Origin: a virus | IMG/VR virus record: IMGVR_UViG_3300047474_000648 | Coordinates: 1 to 22,272 of that record | Reading direction: 5' to 3' (one strand) | DNA: 22,272 nucleotides | Shown here: piece after piece, positions 1-7,954 of the stretch | How the letters are laid out: the number at the start of each line of letters is the position of its first letter | Position numbering within the stretch: position 1 is the first letter of the stretch | The notes under the pieces: model-generated | The model's database searches: none | Told to the model about the DNA's origin: nothing | Seen by the model: the letters and a program-made list of their open reading frames with translations, nothing else | Translations under genes and position numbers: made by a program

Positions 1-502
1 GAGATCCAACCTCAATCAATGAAGTCCCGAAAGTAATTTCTGTATCGGTGACCAACTGCTCATTATCTGAAAATACTGTCTGGGTGTTTCCTTCACCACC
101 AGATTCGATATACTTTACATACAGTGTAATGTAATTCTTTTCGGATTCTGTTTCTGAGACAGTATAAAGCACTTTTGCTTTAATTCCAGAAGTCAATCCT
201 TCAATAATTTTTCCAGCTAGTTGAGTTCTATAATCTTCAACATTAGCACCAAGAAACGACTCTTGGAGCATGATGGCATCAACATTCAGGTCATAACCAA
301 CTTGACCTGGGATGACCATTGCGCCATCTTTGAATAAATGCTGACCTACACTCTCTACCTGCCTTTGCAGGACGCTTTGCATCGTAGTAAGTTCTCTTGC
401 CTGAATTGGGAATCCAGGACGAAACAATACCCTATAGAAATTCTTATCCTTATCAAAGTCGTCGTAATAAGGAGAGACGTTGAGATTTGTATTTTGTGCC
501 AT
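1..502 (-). CDS. DUF4815-like virion structural protein (3' end outside window)
   Basis: The first 167 codons of a gene that runs off the left edge. It begins MAQNTNLNVSPYYDDFDKDK and continues with NFYRVLFRPGFPIQARELTT and then MQSVLQRQVE. The order YYDDFD, then RVLFRPG, then QARELTTMQSVLQRQ is what I know from the N terminus of DUF4815-type proteins, found in large virion proteins of marine T4-like phages. I cannot name a biochemical function; a baseplate or tail-peripheral role is inferred from the position directly after gp8. The start is well fixed: the ATG at 502-500 shares its A with the last base of the gp8 TAA stop (TAATG), so translation is probably coupled to gp8 and no separate promoter is seen. 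A weak GAG six bases before the ATG is the only Shine-Dalgarno-like element. The rest of the visible part is beta-rich and has no membrane segment. Confidence 0.8.
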   Translation of the reverse strand, partial: MAQNTNLNVSPYYDDFDKDKNFYRVLFRPGFPIQARELTTMQSVLQRQVESVGQHLFKDGAMVIPGQVGYDLNVDAIMLQESFLGANVEDYRTQLAGKIIEGLTSGIKAKVLYTVSETESEKNYITLYVKYIESGGEGNTQTVFSDNEQLVTDTEITFGTSLIEVGS

Positions 503-504
503 TA
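500..504 (-). promoter_or_regulatory. TAATG stop/start overlap coupling gp8 to the next gene
   Basis: The gp8 stop TAA (504-502) and the ATG of the following gene (502-500) share one base. This arrangement typically allows terminating ribosomes to restart, giving linked synthesis of two structural proteins. The function is inferred; the overlap itself is directly visible. Confidence 0.8.
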
Positions 505-2034
505 GAACTCGATTACGATTTTGATGTCTTCTACTTGGTCGTTTGCACGACTAATTGCTCTTCTATTATCTATATAAACAACTTGACCGCTTCCAGATTT
601 AATTTCTGGTTTAGCATATCCATTATTAAATTTCATACCCAAATCATATTCGGTATTGTTAATAGTTCTAGAAGAAGTATTGGGAACTGCAGGAAAATTT
701 ACATCTGGTTGCCCAGCTGCACCTGAAGTTGCACCAGCGATGGCATTAGAACCATCGAATTCGTTTTGTGTACCTGTAACTTCTGGGAAAATACCATCAA
801 CAGCGTTCTGATAATACTTCAGAAGTTTGGTTGTGGGATTCCAAGAAATTACTCGTCCGCGAGCAGTTGTAGTTTGACCACCAACAACCCTACTGTGAGT
901 GATAATTTCATCGGGTGCATAATTTCCCTGGAAAGTTGGAGAGAAGATAACTGCTTTTGCTGCAGACACTGTGAGATCTGCAATAAGTTCTTCGGTGCCG
1001 AACTTTAATGGGTTAGTAATCAGACCAATACGACGATAATCATTGTCAATTGGGAAGTCGCCAGCACCTTCATCGTATGAAAGTTTGGCATTAATCATAA
1101 CCCTAAAAGCACCCAACTCAATTGATGGAGACTCGCCATGTCCACCTGGGGGAGGAATAATAACGTCAATTTGAGCACCAGTACCTGTACCAATACCAGT
1201 AATATTATCTACACTAACTTTACCGAATGTATATCCAGTACCACCAGATGTAACGGTAGAAGAAATAATCTTACCACCATCAACAACAATAGATAATCTA
1301 CCACCAGCACCATCGCCATTAATGGCAACATTATCATAAGTTCCATTATTATATCCAGAACCAGAAGAGTTGATAACAACGCTATCAATTTCTCCAGCAA
1401 CAGCATTAGTTCTTACCGCGTCATTTGCAAAGACGGGCATGTAATCGTTGGAGAAAAACTTAAGAACTGAAGCAACTGGAATAGTGTACATATACTTCCA
1501 ACGATATCCATCGCCAGTAGTAATAATAGATGTAGAAGTACCAGTAGGTTCAACTGTAGAAGGTTTGCCGTTAGGATCTGATGGGGAAGTTCCGTTATAA
1601 ATGCACTTATATACCTGATATTGAGAATTTACAACATAGAAATCCGAATCATATAATTTAGTGGCACCAGAAGATGCTGTCTTACTAGGAGAATAGTCAT
1701 GACGATACATGTCATAAGTAAAACCTAGTCCACCCGTAGTTTCTTCGGGAGAAACCCAATCGATTCTCCTAACAACCTGAATTGTGTCTGAAGCAAGAAC
1801 TCGCTTCAGAGAAATCATGTCATCAAAAGAATTTGAGAATTCTTGAAAAGAATCTACTGCTTGAGGGGGAGAATTTTCATTATCCCAAGATTGGGGTCTA
1901 CCAATGAATAGGTACACTCTGTCTCTGTCCTCACCCGCAGCTGCATCGCTTTGGTTAGCATCGGGACCTTCAAGCGATTTGATAAATTTATTCGCGGAAT
2001 AAATTCTAAACTGATCAGTAAGTAAAGCTGCCAT
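502..2034 (-). CDS. 8: Baseplate wedge protein gp8, enlarged
   Basis: T4 gp8 is a dimeric baseplate-wedge subunit that joins the wedge early, after gp10 and gp7 and before gp6 and gp53. This 510-residue protein matches T4 gp8, as I remember it, at several ordered points: an N-terminal SANKFIKS and YLFIGRPQSWDNEN (T4 has TSKFRTEK and IFITFGRSEPW), VVRRIDW at about 87-93, GDGYRWKYMYTIP at about 174-186 (T4 GDGYVWEYLFEIP), YRRIGLITNPL at about 333-343 (T4 FRQISIITNPL), and the C terminus SGSGQVVYIDNRRAISRAND (T4 SGEMIYMENRPPIIMAMDQT). T4 gp8 is about 334 residues. The extra length lies mainly in two blocks, about 215-305 (a GSGY beta module also found in the giant gene) and about 355-480. The ATG at 2034 follows a CATAAATA late-promoter box; an AGAGGA lies rather far upstream of the ATG. 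Confidence 0.93.
   Translation of the reverse strand: MAALLTDQFRIYSANKFIKSLEGPDANQSDAAAGEDRDRVYLFIGRPQSWDNENSPPQAVDSFQEFSNSFDDMISLKRVLASDTIQVVRRIDWVSPEETTGGLGFTYDMYRHDYSPSKTASSGATKLYDSDFYVVNSQYQVYKCIYNGTSPSDPNGKPSTVEPTGTSTSIITTGDGYRWKYMYTIPVASVLKFFSNDYMPVFANDAVRTNAVAGEIDSVVINSSGSGYNNGTYDNVAINGDGAGGRLSIVVDGGKIISSTVTSGGTGYTFGKVSVDNITGIGTGTGAQIDVIIPPPGGHGESPSIELGAFRVMINAKLSYDEGAGDFPIDNDYRRIGLITNPLKFGTEELIADLTVSAAKAVIFSPTFQGNYAPDEIITHSRVVGGQTTTARGRVISWNPTTKLLKYYQNAVDGIFPEVTGTQNEFDGSNAIAGATSGAAGQPDVNFPAVPNTSSRTINNTEYDLGMKFNNGYAKPEIKSGSGQVVYIDNRRAISRANDQVEDIKIVIEF
1120..1392 (-). repeat. GSGY beta module inserted in gp8, matching one in the giant gene
   Basis: gp8 residues about 215-305 contain two GSGY-type motifs (SSGSGYNNGTYDNV and SGGTGYTFGKVSV) separated by INGDGAGGRLSIVV and followed by GTGAQIDVIIP. 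The same order occurs in the giant protein at 19593-19910: APGTEYAVGTYSSV, ITGDGEGGLVEIIV, SPGKGYTTATIDI, GSGAELEVVIP. T4 gp8 has only a short stretch at this point. The module appears to be an added beta domain; its role is unknown. Confidence 0.75.
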
Positions 2035-2064
2035 TTGATAAGGGGATACGTTCCTCTACTAGTC

Positions 2065-2072
2065 TATTTATG
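2065..2072 (-). promoter_or_regulatory. T4-type late promoter CATAAATA before gp8
   Basis: On the minus strand CATAAATA reads from 2072 to 2065, 31 bases before the gp8 ATG. It includes the TAA stop of the preceding gene. The T4 late consensus, read by a gp55-type sigma factor, is TATAAATA, and cyanophages are known to use NATAAATA variants. It lies at a gene junction in the right orientation, which supports it. Confidence 0.65.
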
Positions 2073-5000
2073 AGGTTTGTACAACCGTCTGATATTCAAT
2101 ATTTTTAATGCGATAAGAAGCACCAGCACTACCTGCTATTTTCTCACCTCCTAAGATAGCATATGCTATCGCACCAGAACCAGTTGTATCTGATACATCA
2201 TTAGTAAATGTAATTGTTGGGTGTAAAATATTAGTTGTAATTTCCTGCTTATAACCATATCCACCATTACTAATAGTTACAGAACTAACTTGGTCACCTG
2301 CTACTGTCATTACTGCAACCGCTGTTGATTGAATATCACCAGCATTTTCAATAACTACAGTTGGTGGTGCTGAATAGTTTGTACCAGGTTCTTGTACAAC
2401 GATATCGACAATTGAACTCCTAGCAGAAAATTCGTTTAGGAAACCGTTAACACCAATATTAACATTACCTGTATTAAATGGTGTAATACTTTGAACAACC
2501 AATATACCCGTTGAAGTATCCCAAGAAACTACTGTTCCAGTAACTCCAGAAAGATCGCCTGTTACAATCTCATTCACTCCATAATTTTGACCATTTCCAT
2601 CGGCCTTATCTAAGGTAATCTTAACTTGTGCTGAATGTTCGACACCCTCGGACAATCCACCCGCAGTAGAAACAGTTGCGAATTTTTGCTCAGGGAATGG
2701 AGTTGCATCTAGGATATTATCACCAATAGCAAATAGAGTGGTATTTGTACCACCTTGTGTTTCTTCAATACCATATAGTGAATTGAAGATTCCGCCGTCT
2801 AAACTAATTTGATTTTCGTAATCCGTTCCTGCATTTGACAAATCAGGAATACCATCTCCAGCACCATCGTTCTCTGCAATGTCAACAAAGTCGATATCAT
2901 CGACAGTTACAATTCCAGTCAACTGCAATCTAAAGATTTGAGAACCTATACTAACTTCTGTTGTATGTGGAAGTGCTGATCCTCCAGCACTTTCTGGTAA
3001 TCCAGCATTAAATTGAACAATGGCATCTTCTGTAGAGGCAATACCAGCATCAATAAATGCCAGTTCGTCAACTTCAAAAGTTACAAATAATTCCCTAGTG
3101 CTTGGTCTCCAATCGTAAACCTTGGCAATCTTACTACTAGCAGTTTCAACCCTTCTAATAACTCTATCACCAACATTAAAGTTGTAGTTGGAAATACCAG
3201 CAACATCTTGTGATGTATCAAGAATTATCCTTTGGTCGTAATTAAAGTTGGTTCCTCTAGTAAGACCTGTAAACTTTCCTCTGCTTTTTCCAGTATATGT
3301 AACAATCTCATTATTGAGAAGGAATGTACCAGAACCAGGGAATGCATCTGTAGATGATACAAAAATTTCTTCAGAAGATGCATCAATATCTTTAGTAAGA
3401 CCAGTAAGGTATTGGAAAGCACTATTGAATGATTGTCTGGCTTTTGTAGTCCTCTTCAAGTTAATCAGTTTTGTGAAGATGATATTAGGAGGATTTACAT
3501 AACCACCACCCTGGTCAAGAACATCTATACTCGTTATTACACCTTGATTAATATTGGCAATTGCCTTCGCACCCTGTCCTCCTCCACCATCAATTAAGAT
3601 GTATGGGGAAGTTTGATAAAAATCACCCTCATCAATAATATTGATACTCGTAACTTTGCCTAAAGAACTAATAGAGGCAGCACCCTGAGCACCCTGTCCA
3701 CCACCACCTTCAAATATCAAAGTTGGAGGGGTTGCAAATGATCTACCTTCATTAAGTAGAGTCAATCCTGTAACTGATTGAACTACAGGAGATGCGGTTG
3801 CACCAGAACCTTCTCCACCGATAATTTGTGCCACTGCAGGAGAAAAATATCCATCTCCAGTTTTAGTCATTTGAATGTATGATACAGTTCCATCGTCTTC
3901 TAAAACTACATTGCCCTCAGCAATAGTGGGAACTTCTGTTGCTAAATCTGGAACAGTATCACCTTCAAACAAAGGTGTTCCAAAATATGTTGGTCCGACG
4001 CAATATGGAAAAGTTGGATTGCCTGAAGAATCTTCTGTTAAAAAATATGCATATGTTCCATTAGGATATTCTGGAGTAGATATGTAACTACCATTATGTT
4101 CATCTAGGGTGCCTGCAGTCTCATCATAAATGTAATCTTGATAAAGACTACCCATGGCATAACCATCTTGAACAGTTCTTATTCCATAGGATGCATTAGC
4201 ATAACTAAAAGAATTTAAAACTCTAGGTGAGTCCGAAGGCATTGCAATAGTTAATGACCTTGTAGTTGCAGAAATAAATCCCGAAATATAATTGTCATAA
4301 GTTACAGAAGAACCATCCAGAGTGTATGTAATACTTGGATGTTCATATAAATTCAGTTTATTTGCAATATCTGAAAGGTCTGATGCAGGATGCCAACCAT
4401 CTTCAGCAGTAGATAGTAGTAAAATATTTCCATCATTAGAAGAATCATCCTGATTGAAAACGTAAGTTTTACCTCGCTTCAGATTCAGGAAGGATGGAGA
4501 GGCAGCATCATATAAAAATTTATTATTACTAACAGTAACAGCATACGTGACTGTTTCTGCAGCAACTTGTTCGGGTCTTGCTCCGTCTACTTCAATACCA
4601 GATTTGAGACGATATGAGGAGGATGCTCTTACTACAGAGTTATTAGATCCAAAATATCCATATGGTCCATAAATGGGATAACCGTCAAAGGACATACCCA
4701 AAATTTTAGAATGTCCGTCAGGATGACGAGATAAATCCTGTACTCCACCACCATAAGTTATAGACTTAAGTCCATAAGAATCAAAACCAGTACCACTGTT
4801 GCCAAATTGGTAAACGTAAACAAGTTGATTTTCTTTTCTGGAGTCTGGAGGAATACTTATAGTTACACTATTTAAAGTATCGAAGTTATAGTTGTTATAT
4901 GAAACTAGGACACTAGAACCATATGCAGTACCACCAAAAAAGACTCTAAGACTTTCTTGAACATTATCAGGATTTTCGCCGCCATTGGTATCAGTTCCCC

Positions 5001-6702
5001 TGATAACTTCAAATGTCAACGTAGACACATTGCGGAGATCTAAATATAGTCTGAGTTGTCTGTTACCAGCTTGTCTTCCAAATACAATATGCCTACCAAT
5101 ATCAAATCCACCAGATGTTCCAGTACCATTTCCACCATCTTCAATTCCTATGTTCAGAAAACTAGCGAGTGAACCTGTATACTGAGTTTGAATCTCATCA
5201 GGTAGAATTACAACATCTTCATTGTAGTAATCTCTGATATAATAATTATTTTCGGGTTCTTCATCTTCAATTTCAGTATCAAGAACCATATACCCTTCAT
5301 GCCCAGCATAACCAGACATATAACGGTGATACTGACAATAATAGTAAATTCTATTAGTTTCGTCAGCATTCATAATGAATAATGCTCGGAACGGATTTTC
5401 ATAATCGGTTCCGAGAGCACCTGATGCTCCAGTACTATTATAATATAAAGTACCAGCATTCAATATACCATCTTGTGTGGTACTGAATTGCATTGGATGT
5501 CCAAAAGGAAAAGTATCACTAACTTGATTACTAGGATCATCCTGATTCCAAATAATTACATAATTCCGTTTAACTTTAATATTCTCTGGAGCGAGATAAT
5601 ATTGTCCTGCAATAAAAGGTCCAAACTCCTCAGCCTCTACGCCAAAGTCAATATAAAAAATACCTGCAGGGAATGTTGTGGGTTCTGTAGAAACTGTGAA
5701 TGAAAATCCAGTAGAACCCAATATTCTATCTTCTACAGTAAACACTCCAGTTACTTGTCTAATATAGACTGAGGTGATTAAATTATTACCATCTCTTATA
5801 ATTTTTGCAATTTCTCCAGATACAGAATTATCCCCAATCTTTAATACTGTTCTTCCTACCTCCATAGGATTAAGAACTTCATCAATACCAGATACAGTTA
5901 GTAATACATTATCAACTTCAGTTTTTACATTCCAAGTAAAAACTTCATGCAATCCCCAATCAAGCACTCCATGTGTAGTTTTAAAATGCTCAACTAATTT
6001 AGATGACTGATAGTAATAAGTTTGATTATCGATAATTCCATCGTATACATCAGTATTCTTAGGGTTATCATTATAGACTGTATCTAATTCAAATCCTTCT
6101 GGAGCACCACCAACTGCATTTCCCCATTCTGGTGTATGGAGTAATGTACCATTGGCCATAATGCCAAGTGATTTATTCTTCTGAAAAGGTCTATTTTGAC
6201 CAAAAGGTACTTGCTTACCCCCTCTATAAATGAAAGTTTGATCGAAACTTCTATCTACAATAGAACCCGCTCCACCAGAACGTTCTGAGAAAATATCAGC
6301 GGGTTTGGGGTCATTATCAGATACAATTCTGAGTCTATCCGTATCGGATTGGAAGGTTCCTAAAGTTGGTGAGTTTGGATGACTTTGCCAAATTCTATTA
6401 ACATCAAAAGAATCTACAACACCAGTAGTTTCTGCCGAGGGGATAATATTAAGTCTTAATGGGTCATACCCCCTACCCCTACTAAGAACACGTACATGAA
6501 CAATCTTACCTGAAGGACCATCAATGATAGGATATAGTAAACATTCTTCACTAGGTGTCCCACAACCAGTGACCGTTAATCTTGGAGGATCTTCAGGGTC
6601 ATATCCACTTCCAGGATTAATAACCTCTACTGCGCGAACGCCAAATAATTTGTCAAAGATTGGTTTAATCTCTGCGCCAGAGCCAGGAACTGTTCTTGCC
6701 AT
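2068..6702 (-). CDS. Large virion protein with cupredoxin-like, reelin-like and YHYH-type domains
   Basis: A 1544-residue baseplate/tail-associated protein; I cannot assign it to a T4 gene. Domains in order: N-terminal GSGY modules (NPGSGYDP near 29-36, RGRGYDP near 75-81); a DWGLHEVFTWN segment near 248-258; a cupredoxin-like domain (about 372-476) with H402, C456, H459 and M462; a reelin-like module (about 528-652); a YHYH-type domain split around a second, ligand-free cupredoxin-like segment (about 658-912); tandem GGGGQGA/GGGY units (about 940-1079); an FPGSG..LLNNEIVTYTG...FTGLTRG module (about 1104-1162) common in phage tail proteins; a TGTVVSWDTSTGIL module (about 1388-1400); and C-terminal GSGY units. 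There is no signal peptide or membrane segment. The ATG at 6702 follows the upstream stop by eight bases with no clear Shine-Dalgarno and no promoter box, so it is probably co-transcribed with the 408-residue gene. Cyanophage annotations sometimes call large proteins near gp8 'VrlC'; I cannot confirm that name here. Confidence 0.85.
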   Translation of the reverse strand: MARTVPGSGAEIKPIFDKLFGVRAVEVINPGSGYDPEDPPRLTVTGCGTPSEECLLYPIIDGPSGKIVHVRVLSRGRGYDPLRLNIIPSAETTGVVDSFDVNRIWQSHPNSPTLGTFQSDTDRLRIVSDNDPKPADIFSERSGGAGSIVDRSFDQTFIYRGGKQVPFGQNRPFQKNKSLGIMANGTLLHTPEWGNAVGGAPEGFELDTVYNDNPKNTDVYDGIIDNQTYYYQSSKLVEHFKTTHGVLDWGLHEVFTWNVKTEVDNVLLTVSGIDEVLNPMEVGRTVLKIGDNSVSGEIAKIIRDGNNLITSVYIRQVTGVFTVEDRILGSTGFSFTVSTEPTTFPAGIFYIDFGVEAEEFGPFIAGQYYLAPENIKVKRNYVIIWNQDDPSNQVSDTFPFGHPMQFSTTQDGILNAGTLYYNSTGASGALGTDYENPFRALFIMNADETNRIYYYCQYHRYMSGYAGHEGYMVLDTEIEDEEPENNYYIRDYYNEDVVILPDEIQTQYTGSLASFLNIGIEDGGNGTGTSGGFDIGRHIVFGRQAGNRQLRLYLDLRNVSTLTFEVIRGTDTNGGENPDNVQESLRVFFGGTAYGSSVLVSYNNYNFDTLNSVTISIPPDSRKENQLVYVYQFGNSGTGFDSYGLKSITYGGGVQDLSRHPDGHSKILGMSFDGYPIYGPYGYFGSNNSVVRASSSYRLKSGIEVDGARPEQVAAETVTYAVTVSNNKFLYDAASPSFLNLKRGKTYVFNQDDSSNDGNILLLSTAEDGWHPASDLSDIANKLNLYEHPSITYTLDGSSVTYDNYISGFISATTRSLTIAMPSDSPRVLNSFSYANASYGIRTVQDGYAMGSLYQDYIYDETAGTLDEHNGSYISTPEYPNGTYAYFLTEDSSGNPTFPYCVGPTYFGTPLFEGDTVPDLATEVPTIAEGNVVLEDDGTVSYIQMTKTGDGYFSPAVAQIIGGEGSGATASPVVQSVTGLTLLNEGRSFATPPTLIFEGGGGQGAQGAASISSLGKVTSINIIDEGDFYQTSPYILIDGGGGQGAKAIANINQGVITSIDVLDQGGGYVNPPNIIFTKLINLKRTTKARQSFNSAFQYLTGLTKDIDASSEEIFVSSTDAFPGSGTFLLNNEIVTYTGKSRGKFTGLTRGTNFNYDQRIILDTSQDVAGISNYNFNVGDRVIRRVETASSKIAKVYDWRPSTRELFVTFEVDELAFIDAGIASTEDAIVQFNAGLPESAGGSALPHTTEVSIGSQIFRLQLTGIVTVDDIDFVDIAENDGAGDGIPDLSNAGTDYENQISLDGGIFNSLYGIEETQGGTNTTLFAIGDNILDATPFPEQKFATVSTAGGLSEGVEHSAQVKITLDKADGNGQNYGVNEIVTGDLSGVTGTVVSWDTSTGILVVQSITPFNTGNVNIGVNGFLNEFSARSSIVDIVVQEPGTNYSAPPTVVIENAGDIQSTAVAVMTVAGDQVSSVTISNGGYGYKQEITTNILHPTITFTNDVSDTTGSGAIAYAILGGEKIAGSAGASYRIKNIEYQTVVQTS
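3217..3393 (-). other. Module: FPGSG / NNEIVTYTGK / FTGLTRG
   Basis: Residues about 1104-1162 of the 1544-residue protein. The order of a short hydrophobic strand (EEIFVSSTDAFP), a glycine turn, a NEIVTYTG strand and FTGLTRGT is a recurrent small beta module in phage tail and baseplate proteins. Function unknown. Confidence 0.5.
3466..3885 (-). repeat. Tandem GSGY/GGGGQGA beta units
   Basis: Residues about 940-1079 of the 1544-residue protein carry about four units of roughly 40 residues. Each has a strand ending in a glycine turn (TGDGYFSP, NEGRSFATPP, EGDFYQTSP, QGGGYVNPP), then I-GGEGSGA, FEGGGGQGA or DGGGGQGA, then a strand. The same family recurs in gp8 and the giant gene, pointing to shared building blocks. 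Confidence 0.7.
3967..4731 (-). other. YHYH-type domain split by a ligand-free cupredoxin-like segment
   Basis: Residues about 658-912. The first half has MSFDGYPIYGPYGYF (about 670-684), the hallmark of the YHYH family (DG.PIYGP.GY). The second half has TLDEHNGSYISTPEYPNGTY (about 865-884) followed by AYF, where family members typically have the YHYH sequence itself; here both histidines are absent (YAYF). Between the halves lies a beta segment (about 715-830) with LKRGKTYVFNQDDSSN and ILLLSTAEDGW, resembling the first part of a cupredoxin but without the C..H..M loop. The domain assignment is by motif only. Confidence 0.6.
4747..5121 (-). other. Reelin-like beta module, paralogous to one in the giant gene
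   Basis: Residues about 528-652: SGGFDIGRHIVFG, GNRQLRLYLDLRNVSTLTFEV, IRGTDTNGGENPDN, VTISIPPDS, then GFDSYGLKSI. The giant protein has the same order (GGFKTGVRHIKFG, GTREATVSDTNTENLDTI, IAGTGSNGAAAPGDNEDL, VTVSVPVGA, FLYDHYAVTRLGL) at 11634-12044. The pattern recalls reelin-type subrepeats; this copy lacks the YSTD.GG.W motif that the giant copy keeps. Confidence 0.5.
5275..5589 (-). other. Cupredoxin-like domain with complete type-1 copper ligand pattern
   Basis: Residues about 372-476 of the 1544-residue protein. A strand NYVIIWNQDDPSN leads to FPFGHPMQF (H402), and a later strand RIYYYCQYHRYMSGY supplies C456, H459 and M462, followed by a final GYMVLD strand. H...C-x2-H-x2-M is the type-1 copper ligand order, with the loop spacing of amicyanin. 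About 50 residues separate the first His from the Cys. Copper binding is an inference from the ligand set. Confidence 0.6.
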
Positions 6703-6710
6703 TTACTTTA

Positions 6711-7937
6711 TTAGTTTACTACGACGATAGTGCCAGCCATGGCGGCGTGTACGGTACACTGATAATACAGTGTTGTAGGAGCATCCATAGGAACAGTCCA
6801 ATAGAGAACTGAAGTACCATTACCAGACTGTCCAACAGTGTATGGATTCCCAGAAAGTCCTGTTGTTGATTGAATTCTCAATGGATGACTTGCGCCATTT
6901 GAACTATTGTCAAAAGCGTAAGTGAATCCCCTATAAACGTAAATGGTTGGGTCATCTTGTGTTACAGGAAATCCAGCACCACTAAAAGTAAAGTGATTAA
7001 ATCCATTAGAACCCAGTTCAAACCAAGTTAAAGGACTTTGACTTCTAACCCAATTTGTGCCGTTATAATAGAAACTATCACCTTGCACCAGACTACTCAA
7101 ATCAACATTTGATAGAGTATCTAATGTACTTGGAACAACTCCAGAAAAATTAACTGTTACAGTATCTCCAACAATTGCTGTATCAATATCAGTGCCTCCC
7201 GCAATAATTAAAGTATCAGTTCCACTGTTTGCAGTAGTACTACCTGTATCAGCAGTAACAGTTTGGAACAAATTTAATGCTGTGAGTCCAGACTGGTCGT
7301 CTTGAGGAATCCACTTACTGGAAGAAGCACTCCACTTTAATACCTGGTCATTAGCAGGTGCAACTGTAGTAGTGTCAACATCATTTAAAAAATCAATACT
7401 CGAATATTCTGTCGCTATCTTCGCTGCAGTATCACCAACACCACCCGCAGTTACATTAATATTTACATAGGGGTTGTCATCTCCGTCAACAGTGAAAAAA
7501 TATCCAGTATATGTTGCTGATGCAGGAGCTACACCAAGACTGGTGTATTCATTGATATATCTAATTTTTGTAGGAAAATCTACGGTCCCATCATCACCAT
7601 CAAAGGTTGAAGTGATAGAACCTGCAACAATCCTCAAATCTCCAGTACCATTTGGAACTAAAGAAATGTTATTGTTACTTGATGATGTAATATTATTATT
7701 ATTTACATCTAATGCTGTTGTTAGGAGACCTAGATCTCCAGGTACAAAACTGGTTCCGTTATACTTCAACACTTGGTTTGTTGCAGCGTTGCTAACGTTA
7801 AGGGTTAGATTAGTTCCGTTACCAAAAGCAGAATAAATTTCATCAAAGTTGTCATTAATTTTATCACCACCAACACGAAGGGTATCCCCCGTGTTGTCAT
7901 TTGCTGTAGTACCTAAACCAAGTGATTGTTTTGTCAT
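6711..7937 (-). CDS. Tail-fibre-like virion protein with C-terminal cupredoxin-like domain
   Basis: A 408-residue protein. The N terminus MTKQSLGLGTTANDNTGDTL, then RVGGDKINDNFDEIY, is a familiar start of cyanophage and other marine phage structural proteins, probably an attachment segment for the virion. The middle carries three 'VLKYNGTSFVPGD'-type motifs (about 56-68, 199-212, 289-300), a repeat often found in phage fibres. Residues about 302-408 form a cupredoxin-like domain: FELGSNGFNHFTFSG, a YVYRGFTYAFDNSS strand, ASHPLRIQS (H351), then LYYQCTVHAAMAGTIVV (C394, H397, M400), ending in a final strand. There is no signal peptide. A TATAAATA box lies 18 bases before the ATG. It sits between the giant gp7-like gene and the 1544-residue gene. 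Role in host binding is inferred. Confidence 0.85.
   Translation of the reverse strand: MTKQSLGLGTTANDNTGDTLRVGGDKINDNFDEIYSAFGNGTNLTLNVSNAATNQVLKYNGTSFVPGDLGLLTTALDVNNNNITSSSNNNISLVPNGTGDLRIVAGSITSTFDGDDGTVDFPTKIRYINEYTSLGVAPASATYTGYFFTVDGDDNPYVNINVTAGGVGDTAAKIATEYSSIDFLNDVDTTTVAPANDQVLKWSASSSKWIPQDDQSGLTALNLFQTVTADTGSTTANSGTDTLIIAGGTDIDTAIVGDTVTVNFSGVVPSTLDTLSNVDLSSLVQGDSFYYNGTNWVRSQSPLTWFELGSNGFNHFTFSGAGFPVTQDDPTIYVYRGFTYAFDNSSNGASHPLRIQSTTGLSGNPYTVGQSGNGTSVLYWTVPMDAPTTLYYQCTVHAAMAGTIVVVN
6717..7034 (-). other. Cupredoxin-like domain, amicyanin-type C-x2-H-x2-M loop
   Basis: Residues about 302-407 of the 408-residue protein. H351 lies in SHPLRI, matching the first copper His of plastocyanin-like proteins, and C394, H397 and M400 lie in YYQCTVHAAMAG. 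All four residues expected of a type-1 copper centre are present in the right order. The domain is at the extreme C terminus, where phage fibres usually carry their tip. Metal binding has not been shown. Confidence 0.65.
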
Positions 7938-7954
7938 CGTTGTAGGTTTTTAGT

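Noticed and set aside
1596-1603. TATAAATG on the + strand as a late promoter
   Set aside because: It mismatches the last base of the consensus, lies inside gp8 on the wrong strand and has no gene after it. The same applies to TATAAATG at 6225-6232.
2068-6702. The 1544-residue protein as gp7 itself, since it directly precedes gp8
   Set aside because: I find none of the gp7-like SYY...W+.D...VHP core in it, whereas the giant protein has one.
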